NCBI GenBank assembly: GCA_905234005.1
Contig: CAJOFW010000186.1
Coordinates: forward strand, 1 to 5,599
Length of the DNA: 5,599 nt
Source: an uncultured Oscillospiraceae bacterium
GTDB taxonomy: Bacteria; Bacillota; Clostridia; Oscillospirales; Oscillospiraceae
Direction: 5' to 3'
The position numbers and the translations under genes are program-made. Under the pieces are notes generated by a model. That model was not told the origin of the DNA, ran no database searches, and was given only the letters and a program-made list of their open reading frames with translations. Position 1 is the stretch's first letter. Every line of letters starts with the position of its first letter. This document shows positions 1-5,599 of this stretch, in pieces.

Positions 1-2275
1 AATGACGAGCCCGGCGAGGTGAGCGGCAGCCAGTTTGAAATGGGCCTTTTGCAGCCCTCGGACTGGTCGGCGGACTGGATCGCGGGCAGCTATAAGCCCG
101 ATCCCAAACGCCGTTATCCCGTCGATCAGTTCAAAAAGGATTTTGTCGCGAAGGGAAAGGTCACAAAAGCACGGCTGTATGCTGCGGCCCGGGGCATATA
201 CGATGTGACCATCAACGGAAAGCGTATCGAAGACTTTATCCTCGCCCCCGGCGCGACGGACTACCGCAAGCGCATCCAATACCAGACCTATGACGTTACC
301 TCCTATGTACAGGAAAACAACACCGTCGAGCTTCGTCTGGCGGACGGCTGGTTCCGGGGCAGTGTCGCGGCCTATGGCGTGACGAACGTCTTCGGAACGC
401 AGACCTCTGTGCTGGCCCAGCTGGAGCTTACCTATGAAAACGGCGAGACGCAGGTCATCGGCACGGACGATACCTGGGCGTGGTCCAACGACGGCCCCAT
501 CCGCTTTGCCGACCTCAAGGACGGCGAGGTCTACAACGCTGCGATGCAGCCGAGCTATGACGGCCACGCGATGGCGGTCCCCGCGCCGAAGGGCGTGCTT
601 CTTGCGGCCTCCGACAACGTGCCCGTCACCGAGCACGAGCGATTCACACCGACGCTGCTGCCCGGGAAGGTGCTGGACTTCGGGCAGAATATCGCGGGTT
701 TTCTGGCTTTCCGCGTGAAGGGAAAACGGGGACAGCGTATCCAGATCATCTGCAGCGAGCTGTACGATGAGAAGAACCGGGCTGTTGTCCGAAATGCGGT
801 GGAGACGAAGCCCGCCGCCGGATGGACTCAACAGAAGCTGATCCGTAAGCTGATGACGCAGAAGGTCAGCGGCGAGGCTGTAGAGACGCCGCTGCAGGAG
901 ATCCTGTTCACCTGCTCCGGCGGTGTGGATGAGTATAAGACCAGCTTCACGGTGTTCGGCTTCCGCTACGCCCAGATCCTCGGCGACGTGGAGATCGACC
1001 CGGCGGACTTCACCGCCGTCGCGGCCTATTCCGACATGGAGCAAACGGGTGATTTCTCCTGCTCTGACGAGCGGGTGAACCAGCTTCTGCAAAACACCCG
1101 GTGGAGCATGAAGGGAAACTTCCTGGACGTGCCCACCGACTGTCCCACCCGGGAGCGCCTGGGCTGGACAGGGGACGCACAGGTGTTCTTCGACACCGGC
1201 GCGTACCTCATGAACACCGCCCCCTTTATGCGCAAGTGGCTGCGGGACATGGCGGACGGCCAGTACAAAGACGGCATGCTCCCCGCCGTCCTGCCCTATA
1301 ACGGCGTAGAGATGATGTACAAGGCCACCGGCGGCTCCGTGGGCTGGGCGGACGCGGTGTATCTGGTGCCATGGCGCTATTACAGGCGCTTTGGGGATAA
1401 GGAGCTGCTGCGCCGAGGCTTCCCCATGATGCGGAAATACGCGGATGCGCTGCTTTCGCGGCTCGAGAAGGACGGCCACTACGAAAAGGGCGTCCACCTG
1501 GGCGAATGGCTGGAGCCGGAGGCGTTCAGGGATACGGTCTACGGCGCGAAGGCCAGACACCCGGAGGAATGCACGGCCTATCTGTATCTCACCATGACCA
1601 CCATGGTTCAGATCGCGGCGCTTTTGGGAGAACCGAGCGACGAATACAAAAAAGCCGCAGAAGCTGCGAAGGCGGTCTACGCGCAGTACGCGGAGCTGGA
1701 CACCGACCGGCAGGCGAAGCTGGTGCGCCCGCTGGCGCTGGGGCTTCTGGACGGCGAGCAAAAGAAAAACGCACAGGCGAGACTCATCAAGGCGGTAGAA
1801 AACTTCAACCATCGCGTTGGCACGGGCTTTCTCTCGACGCCCTTCCTGCTGGGCGCGCTGACGGAGGCCGGAGCGAGTGAGACGGCCTACAAGCTGCTTT
1901 TGAACACCGAAAAGCCCGGCTGGCTCTATGAAGTCCTGCAGGGAGCCACCACGGTTTGGGAGACCTGGGAGGGCTATACCGGCCGGGGCGACGCCGGGAG
2001 CCTCAACCACTATTCCCCCGGCGCGGTGTGCCAGTGGCTGTTCGATACAGTCTGCGGCATCCGTGTGGAGGGCGAGAGGCATTTCGTGATCGCCCCCGTC
2101 CCCGGCGGCGGACTGACCCACGCGGAGGCGAATTATAAAAGCCTCTATGGCGAGGTACATAGCCGCTGGGAGAAGACGGAAACGGGCTGTCGATACGAGA
2201 TCACGATCCCAGGTCGTGCTTCCGGACGGACGGCACGAACACCTGAAAGCGGGAAGCTTTATCCACGGCGAATGA
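1..2275 (+). CDS. GH78 alpha-L-rhamnosidase, 5' partial, frame disrupted near the 3' end
   Basis: Glycoside hydrolase family 78 enzymes release terminal alpha-L-rhamnose from plant glycosides and polysaccharides by an inverting mechanism. The frame is open from base 1 and already reads FEMGLL..DW.A.WI, so the true start lies upstream; about 100 residues are probably missing, and the GTG at 19 is not a convincing start. In window codons, a beta-sandwich N domain covers roughly 55-185. The second beta domain starts around the LDFGQN motif (225-230). The (alpha/alpha)6 catalytic domain covers about 345-690, and a C-terminal beta domain follows. The acidic cluster D380-CPTR-E385-RLGWTG-D392 matches the GH78 catalytic motif, with E385 the expected general acid. 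E654 in VWETWE is the expected general base. The frame fails after codon 737 (...YEITIP): the normal tail lies in another frame from 2213 and stops at 2275. Read literally, the open frame continues to a TGA at 2659-2661 with unrelated sequence. Whether the gene product is functional is unknown. No signal peptide can be judged. Confidence 0.93.
2213..2275 (+). other. out-of-frame C-terminal tail of the GH78 gene
   Basis: Read from 2213 in the frame one base over from the main GH78 frame, the sequence gives VVLPDGRHEHLKAGSFIHGE and then TGA at 2273-2275. GH78 proteins commonly end with a beta-strand pattern of the type I-P-x(about 6)-V-x-LPDG-x(about 8)-AGS-[FY], so this is the expected terminus of the same gene. 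The main frame here instead reads an arginine- and proline-rich string with no family character. The missing link between the two parts would be about six residues, so loss of about 17 nt (or 14, or a similar number leaving the same remainder) near 2209-2213 fits better than a single extra base. The size is inferred from family pattern, not measured. Confidence 0.75.
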
Positions 2276-2320
2276 ATAGCTGCGTTTTGCATGATATGCG
2301 ATCACCGGGCGAAAGGCAGG

Positions 2321-2362
2321 CCGGAAAATGCCCGCCGGGGCGGTCGGGGCGGCCGTTTCCGG
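2321..2362 (+). repeat. GC-rich inverted repeat after the GH78 gene
   Basis: The arms CCGGAAA (2321-2327) and TTTCCGG (2356-2362) are perfect complements. They enclose a very G+C-rich interior that can itself form a short hairpin (CCGC/GCGG). No T-run follows, so this is not a canonical intrinsic terminator. It may be a 3' UTR structure of the rhamnosidase message. No better terminator was seen between 2276 and the promoter at 2393. Confidence 0.35.
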
Positions 2363-2392
2363 GTGCGGGTATACGCCGCCGCGTGGCTCCCC

Positions 2393-2421
2393 TTGACGAA
2401 AAGGGCGCGGTCGGTTATAAT
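2393..2421 (+). promoter_or_regulatory. SigA-type promoter for the ABC transporter operon
   Basis: TTGACG at 2393-2398 and TATAAT at 2416-2421 are separated by exactly 17 nt. The -35 box differs from the TTGACA consensus at one base, and the -10 box is a perfect match in an otherwise GC-rich stretch. Transcription should start near 2427-2429, leaving a leader of about 79 nt before the binding-protein gene. There is no TGn extended -10. No clear operator or cre site was seen over or beside it. Confidence 0.85.
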
Positions 2422-2432
2422 TTACGCTGGCA

Positions 2433-2467
2433 GACAGGCGGCGCAGATCACGCCGTCCGCCGCCGTC
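2433..2467 (+). promoter_or_regulatory. 5' leader stem-loop with an alternative pairing partner
   Basis: GAC-A-GGCGGCG (2433-2443) can pair with CGCCGCCGTC (2458-2467), giving a 10-bp stem with one bulged A and a 14-nt loop. The heptamer CGCCGTC occurs twice, at 2451-2457 and 2461-2467, so the 5' arm can instead pair its GAC-A-GGCG part with the first copy. The two folds are mutually exclusive. The stem would begin about 6 nt from the predicted transcript 5' end. A T5 run at 2476-2480 lies 8 nt past the stem, too far for a standard terminator. A stabilising or attenuating role is only inference. Confidence 0.4.
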
Positions 2468-2491
2468 ACAGTCACTTTTTCAAATCAATAC

Positions 2492-2497
2492 GGAAGG
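2492..2497 (+). promoter_or_regulatory. Shine-Dalgarno GGAAGG of the binding-protein gene
   Basis: GGAAGG lies directly against a first ATG (2498) but 9 nt before a second in-frame ATG (2507). This spacing decides for the start at 2507, which also gives a clean MKKS lipoprotein signal peptide. Confidence 0.75.
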
Positions 2498-2506
2498 ATG
2501 AAAACG

Positions 2507-3292
2507 ATGAAAAAATCTCTCGCCCTGATTCTGTCTGTGTGTATGCTCGCCGCCCTGCTCGCGGGCTGCGGCTCCGCGAACAACGCGGCCGAGCCGGCCG
2601 CGGAGTCCGGCTCCGGCAAGCATTTCACCATCGCCACGGACACCGTGTTCAAGCCCTTTGAGTACACCGACGACAACGGCGATTTTGTCGGCATCGACGT
2701 CGATCTTCTGGCCGCCATCGCCGAGGATCAGGGCTTCACCTACGACCTGAACTCCGTGGGCTGGGATTCCGCCATCGCCGCCTGTCAGGCCGGGCAGGCC
2801 GACGGCATGATCGCCGGCGCCTCCATCACCGACGAGCGCAGGGCGTCCGGCTGGATCTTCTCCGACGGCTACTATCAGGCGACCCAGTGCATGACGGTCG
2901 CCGCCGACTCCGATATCGCCGGCTTCGGCGATCTGGCCGGCAAGACCGTGGCGGTCAAGACCGGCACCCAGGGCGCGGCCTACGCGGAGAGCCTGAAGGA
3001 CGAATACGGCTTTGACATCGTGTACATGGACGACTCCCCCACGATGTACCAGACCGTCACCGGCGGTCAGGCCGTCGCCTGCTTCGAGGACACGCCGATC
3101 ATGGCCGCCTCCATCAAGAGCGGCGACCTGCCCCTGCGCATCGTGGAAGGCTCCGAGAACGAGGGCGCGCCCTACGGCTTCGCCGTGTTCTCCGCCGACG
3201 AACAGGAGCTGATCGACCTGTTCAACGCCGGCCTTAAAAGCATCCGCGAAAACGGCGTCTACGACGAGATTCTGGCCGCGTATCTGGGCTGA
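2507..3292 (+). CDS. amino acid ABC transporter substrate-binding lipoprotein (SBP family 3)
   Basis: This 261-aa extracytoplasmic binding protein captures a polar amino acid or a similar compound and delivers it to the permease encoded next. Residues 1-21 form a lipoprotein signal peptide: MKK, a hydrophobic core, and the lipobox LAGC with lipidated Cys21. A short Ala/Glu/Ser linker runs to about residue 37, followed by the bilobed periplasmic-binding-protein fold. GIDVDLLAAIA at 62-72 closely matches the bacterial family 3 signature, and FKPFEY (48-53) sits at the usual first strand. By family analogy, R111 in TDERR should bind the ligand carboxylate and D195 in FEDTP the ligand amino group, so an alpha-amino-acid-like ligand is likely. 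Side-chain specificity cannot be read from sequence. Alternative start 2498 would add only MKT. Upstream are its own promoter and leader; downstream is a stem-loop before the permease gene, as is common where the binding protein is made in excess. Confidence 0.95.
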   Translation: MKKSLALILSVCMLAALLAGCGSANNAAEPAAESGSGKHFTIATDTVFKPFEYTDDNGDFVGIDVDLLAAIAEDQGFTYDLNSVGWDSAIAACQAGQADGMIAGASITDERRASGWIFSDGYYQATQCMTVAADSDIAGFGDLAGKTVAVKTGTQGAAYAESLKDEYGFDIVYMDDSPTMYQTVTGGQAVACFEDTPIMAASIKSGDLPLRIVEGSENEGAPYGFAVFSADEQELIDLFNAGLKSIRENGVYDEILAAYLG

Positions 3293-3303
3293 TACCGATA
3301 TCA

Positions 3304-3336
3304 TCATGCGGGGTACGGTCACACCGCCCCGCATGA
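3304..3336 (+). promoter_or_regulatory. intercistronic stem-loop between binding protein and permease genes
   Basis: CATGCGGGG (3305-3313) pairs with CCCCGCATG (3327-3335), and CGGT (3316-3319) pairs with ACCG (3323-3326) around a CAC loop. TA (3314-3315) bulges out on the 5' side. T3304-A3336 can extend the stem to 14 bp. The downstream bases are A-rich with no T-run, so it is not a canonical terminator. Its place 12 nt after the binding-protein stop suggests 3' end protection of that part of the message, or partial attenuation, giving more binding protein than permease. Confidence 0.7.
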
Positions 3337-3371
3337 ACCGTTAAAAAGGTAAAAGAAAGGAGCAAGCCGTT

Positions 3372-4043
3372 ATGGGGCAGATCATATCCTCCTACGGGTG
3401 GCTTCTGGCGCGTGCCATGGGACAGACCTGCCTGCTGGCCCTGCTCGGTCTGTTCTTCGGCTCGATCATCGGTCTTGTGTTCGGCATCCTCGGCGTGCTG
3501 CAAAACCGCGTCTGTCGGGCGATCGAGGTCGTGTTCGTGGATATCATACGCGGCATCCCGATGATGGTTCTGGCCATGTTCGTGTTCTTCGGCATTCCCT
3601 ACGGCGTCAAGAACATCCTCGGCGTCAGCAGCTTTACGCTGAACGCCCTGCAGGCCGGTACGATCTGTCTGGCGCTGAACTCCGGCGCGTACATGGCGGA
3701 GATCATCCGCGCCGGCATCCAGTCCGTGGACAGGGGGCAGATGGAGGCCGCGAGAAGCCTCGGCCTTCCCTACTGGCGGGCGATGCAGCGGGTGGTGCTG
3801 CCGCAGGCCGTCCGCACCATGATCCCGACGATCGTCAACCAGTTCATCATCACGCTGAAGGACACGTCGATTCTCTCCGTCATCGGGTTCCCGGAGCTTG
3901 TCAACACCGGCAAGAACGTGGTCGCCAATACGTTTATGTCCCTGCAGACGTGGTTCATCGTCGCCGTCATGTATCTGATTATCATTCTGATCCTGTCGAA
4001 GCTTGCGAAGCTTTTGGAGAGGAGGCTCTCCTATGACCGATAA
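3372..4043 (+). CDS. amino acid ABC transporter permease (HisM/GlnP-like)
   Basis: This 223-aa integral membrane subunit forms the translocation path of the importer, probably as a homodimer because only one permease gene is present. Hydrophobic segments are visible at about residues 18-43, 51-76, 88-108 and 193-209, with further weaker ones between. The loop E125-A-A-RSLGLPYWRAMQRVVLPQ is the EAA motif that docks onto the ATPase, with the conserved G at 131. RGIP at 60-63 and the SGAYMAEIIRAGI stretch (104-116) are typical of the polar amino acid permease family (His/Glu/Gln/Arg type). The start is supported by AAAGGAG at 3356-3362, 9 nt before ATG. Length is normal. The 3' end overlaps the ATPase gene by 11 nt. 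Confidence 0.95.
   Translation: MGQIISSYGWLLARAMGQTCLLALLGLFFGSIIGLVFGILGVLQNRVCRAIEVVFVDIIRGIPMMVLAMFVFFGIPYGVKNILGVSSFTLNALQAGTICLALNSGAYMAEIIRAGIQSVDRGQMEAARSLGLPYWRAMQRVVLPQAVRTMIPTIVNQFIITLKDTSILSVIGFPELVNTGKNVVANTFMSLQTWFIVAVMYLIIILILSKLAKLLERRLSYDR
4016..4031 (+). promoter_or_regulatory. hairpin over the Shine-Dalgarno of the ATPase gene
   Basis: AGGAGG at 4020-4025 lies 7 nt before the ATG at 4033, and this fixes the ATPase start. The same bases sit in a small hairpin: GGAGAG (4016-4021) pairs with CTCTCC (4026-4031) around a GAGG loop. Ribosomes finishing the overlapping permease gene would open it, a simple arrangement for translational coupling. The coupling itself is inference. 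Confidence 0.5.
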
Positions 4044-4794
4044 TCGCGCGGCTGATAAACGCGCCGCGGTCAAAATCCACGTATCCGACCTGCGGAAGAG
4101 CTTCGGGAGGCTGGAGGTTCTGAAGGGGATCTCCACCGACATCTACGAGAGCGAGGTGGTCGTCGTCATCGGCCCCTCCGGCTCCGGCAAATCCACCTTC
4201 CTGCGCTGCCTGAACCGGCTCGAGGAGCCGTCCGGCGGACAGATTCTCATCCATGGCGTCGACCTGTCCGACAGGAAGACCGACATCAACAAGGTTCGGG
4301 AGAGCGTCGGCATGGTTTTCCAGCACTTCAATCTGTTCAACAACCTGAGCGTGATGGCAAACCTCACGCTGGCCCCGGTGGATCTGGGCCGGGCGTCGAA
4401 GGAGGAGGCGCGGCAAAACGCCCTGCAGATGCTCGAGCGTGTCGGTCTGGCCGACAAGGCGGACGCCTTCCCCGCGCAGCTCTCCGGCGGGCAGAAGCAG
4501 CGCGCCGCGATTGCCAGAGCGCTGTGTATGCAGCCGGATATCATGCTGTTTGACGAGCCGACCTCCGCCCTTGACCCCGAGATGGTCGGCGAGGTGCTGG
4601 CCGTCATGAAGCAGCTCGCCGCCCTCGGCATGACGATGGTCATCGTCACGCATGAGATCGGCTTTGCCCGGGAGGTGGCGGACAGAGTGCTCTTCATGGA
4701 CGGAGGCGTCATCGTGGAGGAGGGCACCCCGCAGGAGCTTCTGCAAAACCCCCGCGAAGCCCGTACCGCTGATTTTCTCAGCAGTGTACTGTGA
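4033..4794 (+). CDS. amino acid ABC transporter ATP-binding protein (GlnQ-like)
   Basis: This 253-aa cytoplasmic ATPase powers the importer as a dimer on the permease. The motifs are complete and in order: aromatic A-loop F24, Walker A GPSGSGKST (47-55), Q-loop Q97 in FQHFNLF, signature LSGGQ (150-154), Walker B IMLFDE (170-175) with catalytic E175, D-loop SALD (178-181) and H-switch H207 in VTHE. FQHFNLF and the 'EPTSALDPEMVGEVL' stretch are typical of the polar amino acid (GlnQ/HisP) subfamily. The start at 4033 is chosen over the upstream TTG at 4003 because of AGGAGG at 4020-4025. About 12 residues (TDNRAADKRAAV) precede the usual family start, a slightly long, charged N-terminus. There is no extra C-terminal regulatory domain such as the one in MetN. 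Confidence 0.96.
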   Translation: MTDNRAADKRAAVKIHVSDLRKSFGRLEVLKGISTDIYESEVVVVIGPSGSGKSTFLRCLNRLEEPSGGQILIHGVDLSDRKTDINKVRESVGMVFQHFNLFNNLSVMANLTLAPVDLGRASKEEARQNALQMLERVGLADKADAFPAQLSGGQKQRAAIARALCMQPDIMLFDEPTSALDPEMVGEVLAVMKQLAALGMTMVIVTHEIGFAREVADRVLFMDGGVIVEEGTPQELLQNPREARTADFLSSVL

Positions 4795-4910
4795 GCAGGC
4801 CGGAAACACCCCGGCGTCAGTCGCCGCAGCCGACGCCGCTATTGCAGCCGCTCAGCTCAAAAAGACAGCGTTCCCAGGGCCTTGCGCCCGGTAACGAAAC
4901 AAAACTGGAA

Positions 4911-5243
4911 ATGAGCATTGTGATCAACATCCGCTACACGGGGCGGAACGGCTCCGCCATCGCGTTCGCGGAGGAGATGACCTGTGACGGCGTTGTGGCC
5001 GCGATCCGGGCGGAGGACGGGAACGAGGGGTACGACTACTTCGTCCCGCTGGACGATCCCGAGACGGTGCTGCTCATCGACCGCTGGCGCGATCAGGCCG
5101 CCCTCGACGCACACCACGCCTCTCCGATGATGGGCCGTATCGCCGCCCTGCGGGAGCGATATGATCTCCATATGCGGGTAGAGCGGTATCTGTCCGACGA
5201 GCGGGGCATGACCGACAACGACCGAAAATTTATAAAGGAGTAA
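4911..5243 (+). CDS. putative quinol monooxygenase / antibiotic biosynthesis monooxygenase (ABM) domain protein
   Basis: This 110-aa cytoplasmic protein has a single ABM-type ferredoxin-like fold, as in YgiN-like proteins. Members act without cofactor on quinols or polyphenols, degrade haem, or have unknown roles, and they normally work as dimers. The family pattern is clear: E35-x-GN at 35-38, Y41, DP at 49-50, W59 after an L-I-D strand, and LDAHHASPMM at 65-74 with the conserved His/Ser region. The C-terminal 17 or so residues (SDERGMTDNDRKFIKE) are charged and outside the fold. The start is uncertain: ATG 4911 has GGAA directly against it, whereas GTG 4920 has GGAA 9 nt upstream and would give MINIRYTG. 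A GTG at 4791 in the same frame would add 40 residues of unlikely composition. The next gene starts 6 nt after the stop, which suggests co-translation with it. The substrate is unknown. Confidence 0.85.
   Translation: MSIVINIRYTGRNGSAIAFAEEMTCDGVVAAIRAEDGNEGYDYFVPLDDPETVLLIDRWRDQAALDAHHASPMMGRIAALRERYDLHMRVERYLSDERGMTDNDRKFIKE
5234..5240 (+). promoter_or_regulatory. Shine-Dalgarno of the CMD-like gene inside the ABM gene end
   Basis: AAAGGAG lies in the last codons of the ABM-type gene, 9 nt before the ATG at 5250. It fixes that start and indicates that the two genes are expressed together. Confidence 0.85.
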
Positions 5244-5249
5244 CAAATC

Positions 5250-5599
5250 ATGGCAGAAAAAATCGTGCAGACCGCCGGACGGCAGCAGCTCGGGGACTTC
5301 GCCCCGCTGTTTGCCCATCTCAATGACGACGTGCTCTTCGGCGAGGTTTGGAACGAGGCGGCCATCGACGTGAAGACCCGGTGCATCGTCACCGTCGTGT
5401 CCCTCATGGCGTCCGGTGTCACGGACTCGTCCCTGACCTACCATCTGCAGAACGCCAGGGCCCACGGCGTATCGAAGGCCGAGATCGCCGCGATCATCAC
5501 CCACGCGGCGATGTACGTCGGCTGGCCGAAGGGCTGGGCGGTGTTCCGTCTGGCAAAGGAGGTATGGAACGAGGACGCCCCCGCCGAAACGGAGAAGGA
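5250..5599 (+). CDS. carboxymuconolactone decarboxylase (CMD) family protein, 3' partial
   Basis: At least 116 codons are visible and no stop is reached before the window ends. Since most of the CMD domain has been read and the visible end (NEDAPAETEK) looks like a tail, only a few residues may be missing. The CMD fold is all-helical and assembles as oligomers; members include gamma-carboxymuconolactone decarboxylase of aromatic catabolism and the AhpD-type peroxidases. Seen here are VKTRCIVTVVSLMASG (41-56), the usual core helix, then SLTYHLQNARAHGVSKAEI (61-79) with H65, and IITHAAMYVGWPKGW (82-96) with H85. The AhpD redox motif E-x-x-C-x-x-C is absent; the only cysteine is C45. It is therefore more like the decarboxylase or uncharacterised branch than a thiol peroxidase. 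It pairs closely with the upstream ABM gene. True substrate unknown; a role in aromatic or quinone-type chemistry is only a family-level guess. Confidence 0.88.
   Translation, partial: MAEKIVQTAGRQQLGDFAPLFAHLNDDVLFGEVWNEAAIDVKTRCIVTVVSLMASGVTDSSLTYHLQNARAHGVSKAEIAAIITHAAMYVGWPKGWAVFRLAKEVWNEDAPAETEK

Noticed and set aside
2209..2215. Programmed +1 ribosomal frameshift rejoining the GH78 tail
   Set aside because: No known slippery or stop-codon context is present, and direct joining would drop about six residues normally found between the two strands. A deletion or assembly error is simpler.
2244..2257. cre-like catabolite repression site TGAAAGCGGGAAGC
   Set aside because: The left half fits, but the right half departs from the consensus at several positions, and it lies inside coding sequence far upstream of the promoter.
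2328..2396. 22-codon small open frame just before the promoter
   Set aside because: There is no convincing Shine-Dalgarno, it is Gly/Pro-rich, and its stop overlaps the -35 box. It is probably chance in GC-rich intergenic DNA.
2291..2506. N-terminal extension of the binding protein (72 residues upstream of the ATG at 2507)
   Set aside because: It would cross the promoter and leader and bury the lipoprotein signal peptide. The Shine-Dalgarno at 2492-2497 and the lipobox support the start at 2507.
2480..3334. Long antisense open frame of 284 codons opposite the binding-protein gene
   Set aside because: It is a mirror of a well-supported GC-rich gene, rich in Gly/Val/Asp/His with no family motif and no ribosome binding site noted.
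3234..4809. Long antisense open frames opposite the permease and ATPase genes
   Set aside because: Low-complexity His/Asp/Arg-rich translations arise from codon bias of the + strand genes; no motifs are recognisable.
4799..4816. Terminator after the ATPase gene (GCCGG...CCGGC hairpin)
   Set aside because: Only a 5-bp stem with a 7-nt loop and no T-run, so it is not a credible terminator.

Overview
The window looks like GC-rich chromosomal DNA of a Gram-positive, Clostridia-like bacterium. Three things suggest this: strong AAAGGAG/AGGAGG ribosome binding sites, a lipoprotein-anchored (lipobox LAGC) solute-binding protein, and protein sequences that resemble those of high-GC gut Firmicutes (Oscillospiraceae or relatives). 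This placement is inferred from style and memory of families, not from a search. All supported genes are on the + strand. No tRNA, rRNA, CRISPR array or insertion sequence was seen.

Region 1 (1-2275) is most of a GH78 alpha-L-rhamnosidase. Its 5' end lies outside the window. The catalytic core is intact, with the acidic cluster D-CPTR-E-RLGWTG-D and the general-base motif WETWE. Close to the end the frame is lost: the family's normal C-terminal strand (VVLPDGR...AGSF, stop at 2275) sits one frame over, from 2213. The open frame instead runs on to 2661, through the next promoter and into the next gene. A small out-of-frame deletion, real or an assembly error, is the likely cause.

Region 2 (2276-2506) is a 231-nt intergenic stretch. 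It holds a near-consensus SigA promoter (TTGACG, 17 nt, TATAAT) and a GC-rich leader with alternative stem-loops.

Region 3 (2507-4794) encodes a complete polar-amino-acid-type ABC importer. It consists of a lipoprotein binding protein, a 223-aa permease with the EAA loop, and a GlnQ-like ATPase. A 13-14 bp intercistronic stem-loop separates the binding protein from the permease. The permease and ATPase genes overlap by 11 nt, and a hairpin there covers the ATPase Shine-Dalgarno.

Region 4 (4795-5599) follows in the same direction after a 116-nt spacer. It encodes a small antibiotic-biosynthesis-monooxygenase-fold protein and, 6 nt later, a carboxymuconolactone-decarboxylase-like protein that runs off the window. 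The five genes from 2507 onward could form one operon in which the importer brings in an amino-acid-like compound and the two small enzymes act on it or on related redox chemistry. The substrate cannot be told from the sequence. No wholly new system is evident. The most notable points are the broken rhamnosidase terminus and the importer linked to an ABM/CMD enzyme pair.
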